From positions 1 to 45,328 of the forward strand of contig JAJRXT010000100.1 of the NCBI GenBank assembly GCA_024276125.1: a stretch of DNA of 45,328 nt, written 5' to 3'. This DNA comes from a bacterium. GTDB taxonomy: Bacteria > SZUA-182 > SZUA-191 > JAJRXT01. Positions 34,017 to 42,678 of this stretch are shown here, in pieces. Under the pieces are notes generated by a model that was not told the DNA's origin, ran no database searches, and worked only from the letters and a program-made list of their open reading frames with translations. A program made the position numbers and the translations under genes. How positions within the stretch are numbered: position 1 is the first letter of the stretch; each line of letters starts with the position of its first letter.

Positions 34017-35474
34017 ATGAAAAAGATATATTATTTACCGCTAATACTTGCTTTGTTGTTAGTAACTGGCGCAACAGCTAAAGCCAGCGGGTATGAAAAA
34101 GATGATCATGAACATGATGAACATGAGCATAAGTCAGAAAAAAAGCCTGAGCTTGACTATGACCACGAAAAATATCCATTTTATCCTTCTTTGATGAATA
34201 CTCACACCGGCAAAGCCGTAAAATCTACTGATTTTACCTCGCCTGATACCTGTAAGGAATGTCATACCGAGATTTATAATCAATGGAAAGGTTCAATGCA
34301 CTCTAATGCCTGGCATGATCCGGTCTTTCAAGCCCTATGGCGCTTGGGTAACAAAGAAACCGGAGGGTTGACCGAAAAGCTTTGCGCCGGCTGCCATACA
34401 GCTATTGGCGTAACATCTGAAGAGATTCTTTTGCGTGATGAGAAGGGCGATTATGATATAAGCGAAATAGCCCAGCACGGTGTGCAGTGCGATGTGTGCC
34501 ACAGTATAAGGGAGGCTACATATAAAGATACAGAAAGCAATGAACCTCATAACGCTACTTTTATAATAGAGCCGGGCGATATAAAACGCGGTCCATATAA
34601 AGACGCCAAATCAGATTTTCATAAGACCGCCTATTCAGAATTGCATACCAAAGCCAAATTATGCGGTAATTGCCATCATGTTTTTCATCCGCTTAATAAT
34701 TTCCCGATTGAACGCACTTATGACGAGTGGAAAAATTCGGTCTATGCCCAAAACGGGATAGTATGTCAGGACTGTCATATGGCTACCATTGAAGACGCCA
34801 TAGAAACGGCCAGAACACTTAAAAAAGTAAAACATCCGGGTAAAGCGGCCAATAACGGACCCATGCGCGAGCATGTTGCCAGCCACTACTTTGTAGGCGC
34901 CAATTTTACCGTACCTGCTCTTTTAGGCGCGCCAAAACATGCCGATATGGCTAAAAAACGCTTACAAAGCGCCGCCAAATTGGAGATTATTCCGCCAAAA
35001 GAGTTGAAAGCAGGCAAATTGGGTAAAGTTAGGGTTAAAGTAACCAATATAGCCGCCGGACATAATCTGCCAACAAGCCTTACTGAAGTACGTCAGATGT
35101 GGTTGGAAGTAAAAGTTACCGACACGAAAGATAAAACAATACTGCATTCCGGCTGGCTGGATAAAGAACACAAATTGGAGCCGGACACTATTATCTTTCA
35201 TGCCTATGCCATGGATGCGGAAAACAAGCATACAATTAAACCTTGGGAAGTGGTGCGCTTTGACTACAACAACACAATTCCGCCTAAAGGCTCAGCGACC
35301 AGTATATATAGCTTTGTAGTTCCGGCTGATGCTGCGGGTAAGTTGAAGGTAGCAGTAAGGCTGCGTTACCGCTCATATCCGCAGGAAGTCGCTAATTTTC
35401 TGCTGGGTAAGGATGCTCCGGTGCTGCCGATTGTAGATATGGTCAAGGCTCAAACTGAAATAGCTGTAAATTAG
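34017..35474 (+). CDS. Exported five-heme cytochrome c
   Basis: A 485-residue periplasmic or surface cytochrome with a signal peptide (MKKIYYLPLILALLLVTGAT, cleaved near AKA). A His/Asp/Glu-rich segment follows (DDHEHDEHEHKSEKK, residues 29-43), which may bind metal. Five CxxCH heme sites lie at 79-83, 123-127, 158-162, 216-220 and 250-254. A distal ligand is likely in the RxHxxSHYF-like segment REHVASHYFVGANF. Residues 320-475 form a beta-sandwich with VTNIAAGHNLPTSLTEVRQM, a motif common in multiheme cytochromes of the c554 type. It probably passes electrons between the inner membrane and outer acceptors. The heme-attachment genes are not in the window. Confidence 0.92.
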   Translation: MKKIYYLPLILALLLVTGATAKASGYEKDDHEHDEHEHKSEKKPELDYDHEKYPFYPSLMNTHTGKAVKSTDFTSPDTCKECHTEIYNQWKGSMHSNAWHDPVFQALWRLGNKETGGLTEKLCAGCHTAIGVTSEEILLRDEKGDYDISEIAQHGVQCDVCHSIREATYKDTESNEPHNATFIIEPGDIKRGPYKDAKSDFHKTAYSELHTKAKLCGNCHHVFHPLNNFPIERTYDEWKNSVYAQNGIVCQDCHMATIEDAIETARTLKKVKHPGKAANNGPMREHVASHYFVGANFTVPALLGAPKHADMAKKRLQSAAKLEIIPPKELKAGKLGKVRVKVTNIAAGHNLPTSLTEVRQMWLEVKVTDTKDKTILHSGWLDKEHKLEPDTIIFHAYAMDAENKHTIKPWEVVRFDYNNTIPPKGSATSIYSFVVPADAAGKLKVAVRLRYRSYPQEVANFLLGKDAPVLPIVDMVKAQTEIAVN

Positions 35475-35490
35475 GCTGCCGTTAGCGTCA

Positions 35491-35549
35491 ACTGTAGGAG
35501 CGGCATCTTGCAGCGAATCTGTCGCGCCAAGAATGGCGCTCCTACAATT
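35491..35549. repeat. GTAGGAGCG-type inverted repeat
   Basis: Arms TGTAGGAGCGGCATCTTG and CAAGAATGGCGCTCCTACA. It lies just after the cytochrome gene and may work as a transcript end. It is unlike families A-D. Confidence 0.75.
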
Positions 35550-35704
35550 CCTAAAAAACATAACGCGCCGCAGGTAGCGGACTACGCCCAAATTTAGTAT
35601 GACCTAAAAATTATACCCAAAGGCTCACAAAACAGTATACCGGCTCACAATAAAATTGACAAAAAAAACTTCCGTGTTATCCTTGTGCTAAGAGCGCATC
35701 TATT

Positions 35705-35774
35705 ATGTTGGCTTGTCTTGCGCCGAAAGCGCCAAGGGCGTCTTTAACCGTTTCGGCGTAAGACAAGCCAACAT
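35705..35774. repeat. 70-base inverted repeat with long perfect arms
   Basis: ATGTTGGCTTGTCTT and CGCCGAAA pair with TTTCGGCG and AAGACAAGCCAACAT almost without mismatch. Fragments of the same sequence occur at 10.89 and 15.69 kb. The gap up to 35919 holds nothing else I can name. Confidence 0.75.
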
Positions 35775-35919
35775 CTAAATATGCGGCCTACTCACATATG
35801 CGGGCAGATTCTTCGGTCTTGGGATAGACCAAGCATCAACTTATCAACCCGCACCGAACTGAGAAGCGAAATAAAGCAGTCTTATAGAATATTATATAAC
35901 CTTACATTATTATAATCTT

Positions 35920-37398
35920 ATGATAGCTGCCACAAAGGGTTTAAAGCGCTATGCTGTATTGTTATTATGCGGAATAAATCTCGCAGTTATTCAGTTTATT
36001 ATGATCAGGGAGATTACCTCGATCTTATACGGCGAGGAATTGGTTATAGTATTAGTAAGCGCCGCTTATTTTTCCGGTTGGTCTTTGGGGTATTTGATTT
36101 CTGATTTCCTATCAGCTGCCAGCCTAAAATTTTATGCTTACCTTACCCTGATTTTTCATTTAAGCCTGCCTTGGTCTATCAGGTTTTTAACCTGTAGAAT
36201 ATATGAGTTAGGCGGTCGCGGCTGGTCGTTGCTTTGCTTTTTGTTCGTTATATCTTTTCTTATATCGGCTTTCTACAGCATTTTCCTGCCTAAATTTATT
36301 TCTGAAGATTCCTCCCCGAACAGTTTAAGGATAATGTATACAATTGGGGCGCTGGGTACTGTTTTGGGCATATCTCTTATTATGTTAATCTCTTCTTACG
36401 GCGCCTTGCCCTTAATGATAATTTATTATTTCCTTTTGTCGGTTACAGTAGCCCTGCTTTTAGAACAACCTAGAGTTATAATCGCTACCGGATTTATTAT
36501 TTTCATACTAGCTTTGTTCTGGGGCAATTTAAAGCGCAGCAGTACGGAATATGTTTATGAAAAACGCCACAGATACAGTAATCCGAAATATGTATTCAGC
36601 GCTTATTCACCTTATCAACAAATAGATATCATTAAAACCGGAAAAAACACAGTGCGGCTTTTTCTGGATGGACTGCAGAATTTTAACAGCAGAAAATTAA
36701 CCAGGATAAATTATTTTGTAGCCGGTCTGCCGGCCAGATTGTATAGCTCGCCGGAGGTGCTTATTATGGGCAGCGGTTCTTTAACTACGGTTAAGTATAC
36801 CGCGCCGGTAGCTGCGCATGTTACTGTAGTTGAGATTGATCCGGTCATGGCTTATGCCAGTAAAGAAATTTTCGGCTCTCGCAATAAGATATCAAAGATT
36901 AAAAACTGGAATTTAGTGGTAGACGACGGCAAGCATTTTTTGATGAATTCCTCCAAAAAATATGACTTAATCGTTATGGATATTCCCTCGCCTTATAGTA
37001 TTCAAGAGGCGATATTACACAGCAGGGAATTTTATAAAATGGCGGGCCTGCGATTAAATGACGGGGGAGTTATTTCCGTGCATTTGAGCGGGCGGGTTAA
37101 TCGTTCATCTACGGCTGTACAGGTAGCTCGGGCGTTACTGGAGGCCTTTAATGATGTTTATATTGTTCGCTGTTCCGGTTTGCGCCGTGACTTTGGTATT
37201 GCCGGTAATAATTTAGCTTTTGATGCTGATGATATAAGAGCGATTATAAGAAAAAATAATGTGCCGGAGAAAACGGAAGTCCTTGATCGCAATCAAATTC
37301 TTGAGCAATTACCGGAAGATGGCGAGGCTATTTCCATAGATAATCTTGAAGTAGTTCTAAAAAAAGGCTGGGCTCGGATGGTAGGGCGCTATTTTTAA
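35920..37398 (+). CDS. Membrane spermidine-synthase-like protein
   Basis: A 492-residue protein with about six or seven N-terminal membrane helices (residues 10-205) and a C-terminal Rossmann methyltransferase-like domain of the spermidine synthase superfamily. The domain shows VLIMGSGSLTTVKYTAPV, VTVVEIDPVMAYASKEIF, NLVVDDGKHFLMN, LIVMDIPSPYSIQEAILHSR and EFYKMAGLRLNDGGVISVHL. The glycine loop is G-S-G-S rather than the usual GGG. Proteins of this layout are common in Geobacter-like bacteria beside multiheme cytochromes; the substrate is not known, and polyamine synthesis is not assured. No Shine-Dalgarno site is clear before ATG 35920. Its TAA stop is the first triplet of a MITE-like repeat. 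Confidence 0.85.
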   Translation: MIAATKGLKRYAVLLLCGINLAVIQFIMIREITSILYGEELVIVLVSAAYFSGWSLGYLISDFLSAASLKFYAYLTLIFHLSLPWSIRFLTCRIYELGGRGWSLLCFLFVISFLISAFYSIFLPKFISEDSSPNSLRIMYTIGALGTVLGISLIMLISSYGALPLMIIYYFLLSVTVALLLEQPRVIIATGFIIFILALFWGNLKRSSTEYVYEKRHRYSNPKYVFSAYSPYQQIDIIKTGKNTVRLFLDGLQNFNSRKLTRINYFVAGLPARLYSSPEVLIMGSGSLTTVKYTAPVAAHVTVVEIDPVMAYASKEIFGSRNKISKIKNWNLVVDDGKHFLMNSSKKYDLIVMDIPSPYSIQEAILHSREFYKMAGLRLNDGGVISVHLSGRVNRSSTAVQVARALLEAFNDVYIVRCSGLRRDFGIAGNNLAFDADDIRAIIRKNNVPEKTEVLDRNQILEQLPEDGEAISIDNLEVVLKKGWARMVGRYF

Positions 37399-37512
37399 CG
37401 TGAGTTCGGCATAATTGATTAACTTATTTGTATTCTTTGTGCCTTTGCGTCTTTGTGTGAAAAATTCTTTTTTAAATCCGCTAAAAAACCTATTATACCG
37501 AACTTACGTTAT
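37396..37512. mobile_element. 117-base MITE-like element
   Basis: Ends TAACGTGAGTTCGGCATAAT and ATTATACCGAACTTACGTTA are inverted repeats and match the ends of the 312-base element at 12186-12497. The interior differs. It overlaps the stop codon of the spermidine-synthase-like gene. Confidence 0.78.
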
Positions 37513-37738
37513 CAGTAACATCCTACCTTAAGCCTTTAGCCCAAATTATTCAGCTTAAACGCTTCTGGAATTTACAACCCAAACGTCTGGAATAATTAGC
37601 GCTGCATTGTCTCTTATTAGTAGAGGAGATAAAAGGGCTGAGTTATTAACCAAAGATTGACCAATGACCCAAAAAATCAATCAAGGGAAAAGGGTTAAAA
37701 AATAAAAAAGGTGTATCAGAAAGGCAGGTGAATGTATC

Positions 37739-37882
37739 ATGATAAGCGAAGGTTTAATGTATGTGCTTATATTTCACGCACTACCGGTTGCGGTGTTGTG
37801 CCTTGCTATTTTGCTTATGATGGTTGGTATGGTTATTTATGAGATTCCGGATTTTCATCACATTGCGCATCATCACGTCTAA
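37739..37882 (+). CDS. 47-residue membrane peptide with His-rich tail
   Basis: A small frame starting at ATG 37739 with an AGGCAGGTG site about six bases upstream. The peptide has a short N-terminal segment (MISEGLMY), one hydrophobic helix of about 25 residues (VLIFHALPVAVLCLAILLMM, then VGMVIY), and a tail EIPDFHHIAHHHV. Six of its last eleven residues or so are His-type metal ligands in appearance (HH and HHH). I recognise no family. It lies on the same strand after the cytochrome and spermidine-synthase-like genes, and could be a metal- or heme-handling subunit or a spurious frame. Confidence 0.5.
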   Translation: MISEGLMYVLIFHALPVAVLCLAILLMMVGMVIYEIPDFHHIAHHHV

Positions 37883-38025
37883 AGTTTGTGCAACAGCAGG
37901 ACTTGTTCCTTGTAACAGGTAGGATTTATAAGGAATAAGTCGTTGTAAGAGTCGAGCGGAACAGGCATGCAGCAACTGCATGCAAAAAGCATTAATTCGG
38001 TATTCTGTGTCGTCTCTGAGCTAAA

Positions 38026-38156
38026 GAGGCTGTGTCGTAACTTACAGATTTACTTATTCTGTTATTCCCGCAAAAGTGTTAGTCCAGTTTTCTTCAATGG
38101 GTTATGGATTCCCATTTTCACGGGAATAACAAAAAATCGTATTGCGACACAGTCTC
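38026..38156. mobile_element. 131-base MITE-like element
   Basis: Inverted ends GAGGCTGTGTCGTAA and TTGCGACACAGTCTC. Between them lies TTATTCCCGCAAAAGTG and a matching GGGAATAAC. Fragments with the GCTGTGTCGTAA pattern occur near 15.59 and 32.39 kb. The rest of 37883-38259 has no gene I can support. Confidence 0.75.
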
Positions 38157-38259
38157 AGAGTTGTTGTAGTCGGGTTCAGGGACGAGTTCGACTTGACATA
38201 AAATGTCGGTTTCACTATTGCGCCCAAACTATTCGGGGTAACCTCATGAAATATAAATG

Positions 38260-39363
38260 CTAAATATCCCCGACAATAAGCTTCCAAGCTTTATCTGCAT
38301 CATCTTGTTCGGCGCTTATTCTAAGCTCTATATTCAAAACTAATAAGGGAATAGAATCGGGAATATTGTCTATGATTCTTACCGCATCTTTCGCAGTGGT
38401 AATAAGGGCTTCCGCCCGGTGATAAATTACCCTGTCCTCTATTTTTTTTAAATCCTCCGCGCTATAATAATAATGATCAGGGAATTTTATCCGCTCGGCA
38501 ATATCTGTACCCAGTTTTTCCAGCAGACTGAAAAATGAATCAGGGTTCCCAATTCCGCAAAAACAAACCATTTTTCTGCCCCTTAACCATTCAAGCGAGT
38601 ATGAGTCGTCATCTCCCAATTTGGTAAGATTTATCGGCTGATATTTACCGGTAAGTATCGCTGCGGTGGAATTGTATTTTTTTAATTTAGCTGTTATCGG
38701 CGCTATATCTTCTACTAAATCGGTTTTATTTATTAAAAAGATGTTCGCCCGCTCAAGCGCTCTCAAGGGTTCTCTCAGCGTCCCCCGCGGCAGCAGATAC
38801 CCGTTTCCAAAGGGATTGGTTGCGTCAATCACCATTATATTTACCTGCCGGCGCATTTTAAGGTGCTGATATCCGTCATCCATAATAATAATCTGAGGCT
38901 TGAATTTTAGATAGGTATACATTCCAGCCCGATAACGGATCTTACTTACTACTACCGGAATACCGGGTAATTGGCGCGCTAATAAATACGGCTCGTCGCC
39001 AACCTCTGCGGCGGTTTTTAAAATCTGTTTATAATTGGAGACCAACTGAGTCTTGTTTTCAGAGCCTCCTTTATAACCGCGGCTTACAATAGCCACGGCT
39101 ATCCCCTGAGAAGCTAATTTACCGGCCAAAAGCTTTACCATTGGCGTCTTACCCGTACCCCCGCTGGTAATATTACCAATACAAAGAACCCTGCATTTTA
39201 ATTCATCCGCCTTTATTATCCCCCATTTATACAGCCTAGCCCTGATAGTAACCAATATACAAAATAAATAAGACAAGGGAACTAAAGGCAGTAAAATTAA
39301 TTTACCTAAAAAACTACTATCCAAATGAGTTAACCATTCCACTGCTGTTTTCTTGTTTTTCAT
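38260..39363 (-). CDS. lpxK: Tetraacyldisaccharide 4'-kinase
   Basis: An inner-membrane enzyme that phosphorylates the 4' position of the lipid A disaccharide. It has an N-terminal membrane-associated helix (LGKLILLPLVPLSYLFCI). The Walker A loop is CIGNITSGGTGKTPMVKLLA. Other landmarks are VSRGYKGG, VGDEPYLLARQLPGIPVVVS, IIMDDGYQHLKMRRQVNIMV and RGTLREPLRALERAN. At 367 residues it is full length. The ATG at 39363 overlaps the waaA stop by four bases, so the two are translationally coupled. Its presence shows the organism makes lipid A. Confidence 0.94.
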   Translation of the reverse strand: MKNKKTAVEWLTHLDSSFLGKLILLPLVPLSYLFCILVTIRARLYKWGIIKADELKCRVLCIGNITSGGTGKTPMVKLLAGKLASQGIAVAIVSRGYKGGSENKTQLVSNYKQILKTAAEVGDEPYLLARQLPGIPVVVSKIRYRAGMYTYLKFKPQIIIMDDGYQHLKMRRQVNIMVIDATNPFGNGYLLPRGTLREPLRALERANIFLINKTDLVEDIAPITAKLKKYNSTAAILTGKYQPINLTKLGDDDSYSLEWLRGRKMVCFCGIGNPDSFFSLLEKLGTDIAERIKFPDHYYYSAEDLKKIEDRVIYHRAEALITTAKDAVRIIDNIPDSIPLLVLNIELRISAEQDDADKAWKLIVGDI

Positions 39364-40655
39364 GATTTATCTATAAGATATTTTTCAATAAGGTTAAATG
39401 TCCGCTTTGTACTTCCGCGATTTTGCTGTACTACCAGTTTTGCAGCCTCGCCCAATTTTTCCCTATATGCCGTATCATCTAGCAATTTTTGAGCCGCTTT
39501 TCTTAATTCGTCAACATTATTTACCGTAATACCTGCCCCTGCATCCTTAAGCAACTGTTCACAATATGTAAAATTACTCATATGAGGGCCGAATAATACG
39601 GGATGTCCATAGGCGGCAGGCTCAAGCACATTATGCCCGCCAACAGGAACCAGACTTCCGCCTATAAAAACAATAGCGCCTATACTATATAATTTGCTCA
39701 ATTCGCCTATAGTATCCAATAAAATTACAGATGCACAAGCAGAGAATTCTTCTATCTTTGATTTGCGCACAAAACTTAATCCCTGCTGTTTGGTCAGCTT
39801 TTCAATATCAGGTATGCGCTCTAGGTGTCTGCTGGCTATTATCAACACCAAATTCGGATAATCGGCAAGTAATTGTCTATATACGCTTAGGATGATCTCA
39901 TCCTCGCCCTGATGCGTACTACCGGCTATAAATATGGACGCCTCGGGCGCAATTTTTAATGAAAGCCGTAATTTATTTTTTTGAGACTCATCAATTTCCG
40001 GTAAAAAACGGTCAAATTTTAAATTCCCGCTTAATTTAACCCTTTGGGGCAGTGCGCCAATATCCTTAATTCGCTCTACATCTTGAGCGGACTGCATGCT
40101 GAAGCAGTCAATATAAGATAATATCCGGCGCATAAAAAACCTGCCCAGCAGGTAATGCTTATATGATTTATCAGATATACGACCATTAACAATTATCGCC
40201 GGAATAGACTGTTGGGCTAGATTTTTTAAAAAATTAGGCCAAATTTCGGTTTCAGCTACAACAAAAACAACAGGATTTACCAGTTTTATAACTTTTTTGG
40301 TGACAAAGTTAAGATCAAAAGGGAAGTAGATAATCTCATCGGCTTGTCTTAATTGCTGCTTGGCTAATTGATTACCGGTTTTAGTTACTGTAGATAAAAG
40401 CAACTTAATTTGCGGATGTTCTTTTTTTAATAATGCAACCAAAGGCATAACAGCCGCAACTTCACCCACGGATACCGCATGCAGCCATATCCATTTAGTA
40501 TTGCCGCCAAAGTTTTTCTTTATTTTATCAGGCCAAAACCCCAAACGATATTTAAGGGTGCCTTTATACTTATCCCCCTTTATTATAAGTAATGGCAGCC
40601 AGGCAATTAATACCAAAAGCAATATAAAGTCGTAAATTAAATATAGTAAAAACAT
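39360..40655 (-). CDS. waaA: 3-deoxy-D-manno-octulosonic acid transferase
   Basis: Transfers Kdo from CMP-Kdo to lipid IVA at the inner membrane. It starts MFLLYLIYDFILLLVLIAWL, an N-terminal membrane anchor, then has WIWLHAVSVGEVAAVMPLV, LLLSTVTKTGNQLAKQQL, ETEIWPNFLKNLAQQSIPAI and VNGRISDKSYKHY. The donor domain shows FIAGSTHQGEDEIIL and FIGGSLVPVGGHNVLEPAAY. At 431 residues it is complete. The stop overlaps lpxK. Together they form a lipid A-Kdo operon; lpx genes for earlier steps are not in the window. Confidence 0.94.
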   Translation of the reverse strand: MFLLYLIYDFILLLVLIAWLPLLIIKGDKYKGTLKYRLGFWPDKIKKNFGGNTKWIWLHAVSVGEVAAVMPLVALLKKEHPQIKLLLSTVTKTGNQLAKQQLRQADEIIYFPFDLNFVTKKVIKLVNPVVFVVAETEIWPNFLKNLAQQSIPAIIVNGRISDKSYKHYLLGRFFMRRILSYIDCFSMQSAQDVERIKDIGALPQRVKLSGNLKFDRFLPEIDESQKNKLRLSLKIAPEASIFIAGSTHQGEDEIILSVYRQLLADYPNLVLIIASRHLERIPDIEKLTKQQGLSFVRKSKIEEFSACASVILLDTIGELSKLYSIGAIVFIGGSLVPVGGHNVLEPAAYGHPVLFGPHMSNFTYCEQLLKDAGAGITVNNVDELRKAAQKLLDDTAYREKLGEAAKLVVQQNRGSTKRTFNLIEKYLIDKS

Positions 40656-40680
40656 TAAATCTATCTTTCGGGGTATCTCT

Positions 40681-41106
40681 ATGTTTCGAGGTGTTCCACC
40701 CCGAAACCATACCTAGCACGGAAACCATTTTATATTGACAGGTTAACGTGTTGTCATTCTGAACGAAGCGGAGCGCAGTGAAGAATCTACAGCCTACGTG
40801 AGCAGAGACCCTTCGCTTTGCTCTAGGGTGACAGTAAATAATATCTATGTTTTGAGGTGTTCCACCCCGAAACCATTATAGGCATACTTTGTTCTTAATA
40901 GTTTCAGCATGAGACATACCTAAATATCAGAAGCCCGCTACTTGTCACCCTGAGTGAAGCGAAGGGTCTACTCACGTAGACTGAAAGATTCTTCGCTTCG
41001 CTTCAGAATGACAAGAACATATCGCACCTTCGGTGCGAACTCTTGTAGCTGACGACTTTTAAGTCGGCCTGCCATTAGGGCGGGTTTAAAAACCCGCATC
41101 CACAAA
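40681..41106. repeat. Stacked repeats B, A, B, A and C
   Basis: This gap holds, in order, a family B hairpin (40681-40710), a family A copy (40753-40832), another B (40847-40875), another A (40944-41012, ending CTTCAGAATGAC) and repeat C (about 41043-41106). Repeat C contains GGCGGGTTTAAAAACCCGC and overlaps the end of the flavodiiron gene, giving it its TAA stop. No gene lies in this stretch. Confidence 0.82.
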
Positions 41107-42264
41107 ATCTTCGCCAAACCTGCGGCATTGCTCCAAATCATCTTCAGTCGGCGCCAGCTTAAAGCGAATCCCGCTGCCGGCTACCTTAAATTTTAAATCC
41201 GTAAGCCTGTTTGTAAGCATTCTTACCGCCTCACCGCTCCAAGCATACGAACCGAAGGCCGCCGCCCTTTTACCTCGCAACTTAATGGTTGCTAAGCTTG
41301 ACAATAAATCCCAAACCGGCTTTAGAGCATCTCCGTTAATAGTCGGCGAGCCGACTATTAAACCTTGAGCGGATTCTATCTTATCCCTTAATCTATCAAT
41401 ATCAGTATCTACAATATCGAATAATTCCGCATTACCGCCAGCATCTTTAATACCATTAGCAATAGCATAAGCCATTTTGTGGGTATTACCGTAAGCCGAT
41501 ACATAAGCTATTATAATCTGATTTGGTACGGACTTAAGCTGTGTACTCCATTGCCTGTATTGCTCTATATAATGCTGCGGGTCGGTACGCAAAACCGGCC
41601 CGTGACTGGGAGCAATAATATTAACCGGCAGCTCTTTTAGCTTATTTATAGCCGATATAACATCTTTTTTAAACGGACGCATGATATGTTGGTAATAATA
41701 CTTAAATTCATAAGCAAAATCACTAACTTCATCATCAAACAACTTATCACCGCAATAATGACAACCAAACACATCACAAGTAAACAACAAGTTATCTTCT
41801 ATTGCATAGGTAAAAATAGAGTCCGGCCAGTGTAAGTTGGGAGCGCAAATAAACTTAAGCCTTTTATCCCCCAAATCCAGAATTTCACCGTCGCTGATAA
41901 CCTTAAAATCAACCTTATGGTTTACTATTTGCTCTATAAATATACCGGCGGCCTTTGAGCCGTAAATAACGGCATTCGGCGCATCAGCCAATAACTGTTC
42001 CAAACAACCGGAATGATCCGGCTCTGTATGATTTAAAATTATATAATCAATTCGAGCCGGATCAATAAGACAACGTATTCTGGAGCTTAACTGTTCATAA
42101 AAACCCGATTTTGAAACATCAACAAGCGCTGTTTTCTCACCTACAACCAGATAAGCATTATAGCTAGTTCCTTGCGGCGCCTGCATGATTATGTCAAATA
42201 CCCTAAGATCAGGGTCTTTCGCTCCCACCCAATGAATTTTATCGGTTATTTGTACGGGACGCAT
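41086..42264 (-). CDS. Flavodiiron protein (FprA-type)
   Basis: A soluble enzyme that reduces oxygen to water or nitric oxide to nitrous oxide in anaerobes. The metallo-beta-lactamase-like N-terminal domain carries diiron ligands in LNHTEPDHSGCLEQ (H-x-E-x-D-H), PNLHWPDSIFTY, TCDVFGCHYC and PSHGPVLR. The flavodoxin domain starts about residue 255 (IIAYVSAYGNTHKMAYAIAN) and has LIVGSPTINGDALKPVW and AAFGSYAWSGEAV. At 392 residues it is normal. The last residues (DAGF) and the stop are encoded by repeat C. Rubredoxin, its usual electron donor, lies five bases upstream, so the two form an operon. Confidence 0.94.
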   Translation of the reverse strand: MRPVQITDKIHWVGAKDPDLRVFDIIMQAPQGTSYNAYLVVGEKTALVDVSKSGFYEQLSSRIRCLIDPARIDYIILNHTEPDHSGCLEQLLADAPNAVIYGSKAAGIFIEQIVNHKVDFKVISDGEILDLGDKRLKFICAPNLHWPDSIFTYAIEDNLLFTCDVFGCHYCGDKLFDDEVSDFAYEFKYYYQHIMRPFKKDVISAINKLKELPVNIIAPSHGPVLRTDPQHYIEQYRQWSTQLKSVPNQIIIAYVSAYGNTHKMAYAIANGIKDAGGNAELFDIVDTDIDRLRDKIESAQGLIVGSPTINGDALKPVWDLLSSLATIKLRGKRAAAFGSYAWSGEAVRMLTNRLTDLKFKVAGSGIRFKLAPTEDDLEQCRRFGEDFVDAGF

Positions 42265-42269
42265 TTATT

Positions 42270-42434
42270 TTAATCCTCCAACTTCTCAAACATGTCTTTT
42301 TCAGCTCCGCATTCAGGGCAGACCCAATCATCCGGCAAGTCCTCAAATAAAGTTCCAGGGGGGATATCGGAATCCGGATCGCCTAGCTTAGGATCATATA
42401 TATAACCGCAAACACTACATTCCCACTTCTGCAT
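42270..42434 (-). CDS. Rubredoxin
   Basis: A 54-residue iron protein holding one Fe(SCys)4 site. It reads [20 protein letters not shown], then [20 protein letters not shown] and [14 protein letters not shown]. The two CxxC pairs (CSVC and CPEC) are placed as usual. GGAGG lies 8 bases before ATG 42434. It passes electrons to the flavodiiron protein downstream, and possibly to rubrerythrin. Confidence 0.96.
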   Translation of the reverse strand: MQKWECSVCGYIYDPKLGDPDSDIPPGTLFEDLPDDWVCPECGAEKDMFEKLED

Positions 42435-42477
42435 GATATGCCTCCTTTTTTCGGATTAAGCAAATTTACATAACAGA

Positions 42478-42678
42478 TTAATTCTCAAAAACTTCAGCCA
42501 AAAACTGCTCATTATCCAAAAGTTTTTGCCATTTTCTATGACGCATCACACTTTCTAGTCTTTTCTTCTTAGATATATTAATAAACCTTAAGGCTTCTAC
42601 CGGCCCTAATTCTTTAATAAGGGCATTCATAGCCTTTTTTATTACGACTTCTTCCGACATATATTTTGCCTGACTCAT
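42478..42678 (-). CDS. Probable antitoxin partner of the PIN toxin
   Basis: A 66-residue basic, helical protein: MSQAKYMSEEVVIKKAMNAL, then IKELGPVEALRFINISKKKR and a tail LDNEQFLAEVFEN. No named family can be given with certainty. Its start overlaps the stop of the PIN gene by four bases. This coupling and its size suggest an antitoxin, although the toxin gene comes first, the reverse of the usual order. Confidence 0.6.
   Translation of the reverse strand: MSQAKYMSEEVVIKKAMNALIKELGPVEALRFINISKKKRLESVMRHRKWQKLLDNEQFLAEVFEN

Noticed and set aside
37967-38287. Two opposing short frames near 38.1 kb
   Set aside because: Both are created by the 131-base inverted-repeat element; an open frame on both strands of a palindrome is expected.
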